Assembly: GCA_030618945.1 (NCBI GenBank)
Contig: JAUXCI010000015.1
Span: 1-18,715, forward strand
Direction: 5' to 3'
Length of the DNA: 18,715 nt
DNA from: Flavobacteriaceae bacterium
GTDB taxonomy: Bacteria; Bacteroidota; Bacteroidia; Flavobacteriales; Flavobacteriaceae
In this document: positions 16,517-18,715 of the stretch, piece after piece
Layout of the letters: each line of letters starts with the position of its first letter
How positions within the stretch are numbered: position 1 is the first letter of the stretch
Position numbers and translations under genes: made by a program
The notes under the pieces: model-generated
What the model was told of the DNA's origin: nothing
What the model saw: the letters and a program-made list of their open reading frames with translations, nothing else
The model's database searches: none

Positions 16517-16532
16517 TATGACTTATGTCATA
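16517..16532. promoter_or_regulatory. Candidate operator TATGAC-N4-GTCATA upstream of the pyruvate oxidoreductase gene
   Basis: A perfect 6-bp inverted repeat (TATGAC and GTCATA) with the spacer TTAT, in the 203-bp gap between the ferredoxin terminator and the next gene. It is the most symmetrical of the three intergenic copies. If the weak -7 candidate at 16549 is right, the centre is about 39 bp upstream of the transcription start, near the usual class II activator position. Confidence 0.42.
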
Positions 16533-16548
16533 ATTTAAAAGTTTCGTA

Positions 16549-16556
16549 TACTTTAA
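16549..16556 (+). promoter_or_regulatory. Weak -7 candidate for the pyruvate oxidoreductase gene
   Basis: TACTTTAA matches TAnnTTTG at six of eight bases. No exact match exists between the ferredoxin terminator and the ATG at 16641, which would fit a promoter that depends on an activator at 16517-16532. Implied leader is about 78 nt. Confidence 0.25.
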
Positions 16557-16570
16557 TTTTACCCCAGAAA

Positions 16571-16596
16571 AAATCACCTACCCATCGTAGTGATTT
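16571..16596 (+). other. Hairpin in the likely leader of the pyruvate oxidoreductase mRNA
   Basis: AAATCA and CTAC (with one bulged C between them) pair with GTAG and TGATTT around the loop CCATC, giving a 10-bp stem about 45 nt before the start codon. There is no T run, so it is not a terminator. It may stabilise or regulate the leader, or be a DNA site. Confidence 0.4.
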
Positions 16597-16640
16597 ATAT
16601 GAACTGAAACTTGTCACATATTTATAAACTATCTAAAAAA

Positions 16641-18715
16641 ATGAAACAGCAATTTAAAAAAATAATTTGTGATGCCAATGAGGCGGTTGCCAGAATAGCA
16701 CATAAAACGAATGAAGTATGCGCCATCTACCCGATCACGCCTGCATCTCCAATGGGTGAGCACGTAGACCTCTATAGCTCTAAAGAACAAACCAATATTT
16801 GGGAAAATGTACCACGCATCGTTGAAATGCAAAGTGAAGGTGGTGCTGCAGGAGCCGTACACGGTTCTCTTCAGGCCGGGGCACTAACCACGACTTTTAC
16901 GGCTTCACAGGGTTTATTACTTATGATTCCGAACATGTATAAAATGGCTGGGGAATTGCTACCTACAGTTATTCATGTTGCTGCCAGAACCGTAGCCACT
17001 CATGCTTTATCCATTTTTGGTGACCATAGTGACGTAATGGCGGCCAAACAAACGGGTTTTGCCATGTTGTTTGGAGGATCAGTACAAGAAGCTCAGGATT
17101 TTGCGCTCATATCTCAAGTGGCTACTTTGAGATCACAAATTCCATTTATGAATATCTTCGATGGTTTCAGAACTTCTCATGAAATCTCTAAAATTGACAG
17201 TATTCCTGACGACATCATCAAAGCGATGATGCCTGAAGACAGAATCATGGCCCACAGAAAACATTCATTGGACCCTGACAATCCTGTGATTAGAGGGACG
17301 TCTCAGAATCCTGACGTATTTTTCCAGGCCAGAGAGGCTGCCAATAGTTATTATGACAAAGTACCTGGAATTGTTCAGGACGTAATGGACGAATTCTATG
17401 AGCACACAGGCCGTAGATATGATCTATTCAACTATGTAGGACACCCTGAAGCAGAAAGAGTAACCATTATTATGGGTTCTGGTGAAGGACCTGTTTGGGA
17501 AACACTTGAAAAGATGGTTCAAGATGGAGAAAAAGTAGGAGCCTTGTTTGTAAGATTATACAGACCATTCTCTGTTAAGGATTTTATCGATAATCTACCT
17601 AAAACGGTTAAAAAAATTGCTGTTCTTGACAGAACAAAAGAACCAGGAAGTATTGGTGAACCTTTATATATGGATGTTATAACTGCCTATATGGAAAGTG
17701 GTGAAACCATTCCTCAAATAACAGGTGGTCGATATGGTTTGTCATCCAAAGAATTTACTCCTAGAATGGTAAAAGGTATTTATGATGAATTATTAAAAGA
17801 CAAACCTAAGAACCATTTTACTGTAGGTATTAATGATGACCTTACACATACCAGCTTGACTGTTGATCCTGACTTCGAAGTAAGAAGAACAACTTTTAAC
17901 TGTATGTTCTACGGACTTGGATCAGATGGTACAGTAGGGGGGAACAAAAACTCCATCAAAATAATTGGTGAAACAACCGACAACTTCGTTCAGGGTTATT
18001 TCGTTTATGACTCCAAAAAAGCAGGAGCACAGACCATATCGCATTTGCGATTTGGACCGGAACCTATTCACTCCTCGTATCTTATTGAAAAAGCTGATTT
18101 TATTGCAAGTCATCAATTCAATTTTATCGAAAAATACGATATGATTAATGACCTTAAAAAAGGAGGAACCTTCTTGTTGAATTCTCCTTTTTCCAAGGAT
18201 GAAATCTGGGATAAACTTCCCGGGAAAATGCAAAAAAACCTTATAGAAAATGATGTGAAATTCTATATCGTTGATGCTTCTAAAGTAGCACAGGATGCAA
18301 ATCTTGGAAAAAGAACCAACACAGTTCTTCAAACATGCTTCTTCGCTATTTCAGGAATTCTACCAAAAGATGAGGCGATTCAAAAGATTAAGGATGCCAT
18401 TGTTAAATCTTATTCTCATAAAGGAGAAAAAGTTGTTCAAATGAACTTTAACGCCGTAGATAAATCTCTTGAAAATCTTGAGCTTGTTGAATACCCTAAT
18501 AAAGTGACCAGCAGTAAACAATTTGTATCTGCTATGACAAATGCTCCTGAAGGTTTTGTAACTGAGGTACTTGAAATGATCCTTGCAGGTAGAGGTGATG
18601 AATTACCAGTTAGTGCGTTCCCAGTAGACGGAACCTTCCCAACGGGCACTACTCAATACGAAAAAAGCGGAATTGCTCATTTTATTCCAATTTGGGATGA
18701 TGCCGATATTTGTAC
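16641..18715 (+). CDS. nifJ: Pyruvate:ferredoxin (flavodoxin) oxidoreductase, 3' end cut by the window
   Basis: A single-chain enzyme that oxidises pyruvate with coenzyme A to acetyl-CoA and CO2 and reduces ferredoxin. About 691 of the usual 1170-1200 residues are in the window. The N-terminal domain has YPITP (30-34; Thr33), Glu66 in MQSEGG for thiamine diphosphate, and Arg116 in AARTVATHALS, equivalent to Thr31, Glu64 and Arg114 of the Desulfovibrio africanus enzyme. The gamma-like domain opens with GLGSDGTVGGNKNSIK (425-440). The frame is open to the edge and stops at ADIC, the first cysteine expected for the two-cluster ferredoxin-like domain; the catalytic thiamine domain would follow. 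The ATG follows a 203-bp gap with its own regulatory sites. It is on the plus strand with the ferredoxin gene, but a strong terminator lies between them. Confidence 0.95.
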   Translation, partial: MKQQFKKIICDANEAVARIAHKTNEVCAIYPITPASPMGEHVDLYSSKEQTNIWENVPRIVEMQSEGGAAGAVHGSLQAGALTTTFTASQGLLLMIPNMYKMAGELLPTVIHVAARTVATHALSIFGDHSDVMAAKQTGFAMLFGGSVQEAQDFALISQVATLRSQIPFMNIFDGFRTSHEISKIDSIPDDIIKAMMPEDRIMAHRKHSLDPDNPVIRGTSQNPDVFFQAREAANSYYDKVPGIVQDVMDEFYEHTGRRYDLFNYVGHPEAERVTIIMGSGEGPVWETLEKMVQDGEKVGALFVRLYRPFSVKDFIDNLPKTVKKIAVLDRTKEPGSIGEPLYMDVITAYMESGETIPQITGGRYGLSSKEFTPRMVKGIYDELLKDKPKNHFTVGINDDLTHTSLTVDPDFEVRRTTFNCMFYGLGSDGTVGGNKNSIKIIGETTDNFVQGYFVYDSKKAGAQTISHLRFGPEPIHSSYLIEKADFIASHQFNFIEKYDMINDLKKGGTFLLNSPFSKDEIWDKLPGKMQKNLIENDVKFYIVDASKVAQDANLGKRTNTVLQTCFFAISGILPKDEAIQKIKDAIVKSYSHKGEKVVQMNFNAVDKSLENLELVEYPNKVTSSKQFVSAMTNAPEGFVTEVLEMILAGRGDELPVSAFPVDGTFPTGTTQYEKSGIAHFIPIWDDADIC

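Overview
The window looks like an AT-rich chromosomal segment from a member of the Bacteroidota, probably a flavobacterium-like organism. This rests on the Bacteroidota-type -7 promoter motif TAnnTTTG upstream of three transcription units, the lack of obvious Shine-Dalgarno sequences, and the style of the gene families. This placement is inference; there is no rRNA or marker-tree evidence here.

Layout. Positions 101-2284 (minus) encode an exported prolyl-oligopeptidase-family serine peptidase, flanked by its own terminator and a 333-bp upstream region. Positions 2618-12891 (minus) form one tight operon, nuoA-B-C-D-H-I-J-K-L-M-N, ending in a 108-residue protein I do not recognise and a terminator. 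The operon has every membrane and quinone-module subunit of respiratory complex I but no nuoE, nuoF or nuoG. A single base separates nuoD from nuoH where those genes usually sit, so the NADH-oxidising module is missing from this locus. Positions 12974-15857 (minus) encode a two-subunit 2-oxoacid:ferredoxin oxidoreductase (KorA-KorB type), closed by an intrinsic terminator just upstream of the nuoA promoter. Divergent from korA on the plus strand are an acidic 2[4Fe-4S] ferredoxin (16087-16437), with its own strong terminator, and a pyruvate:ferredoxin oxidoreductase (16641 onward) that runs off the right edge at the first cysteine of its ferredoxin-like domain.

How the genes may work together. 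The locus reads as a ferredoxin circuit: pyruvate and 2-oxoglutarate (or related 2-oxoacids) are oxidised to acyl-CoA, electrons go to the small ferredoxin, and reduced ferredoxin could feed the 'headless' complex I through NuoI, driving quinone reduction and ion pumping. The parts are seen directly; ferredoxin as the actual electron donor is inference. Headless complex I is already known in archaea, cyanobacteria, Campylobacter and Bacteroides, so the novelty lies in the grouping and its control.

The main new observation is regulatory. The palindrome ATGAC-N4-GTCA occurs upstream of nuoA, between korA and the ferredoxin gene, and upstream of the pyruvate oxidoreductase gene. The spacing of its half-sites is like that of FNR/CRP-family operators. 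In the nuoA case it is also the upper stem of the korB terminator. This suggests one regulator for the whole circuit.
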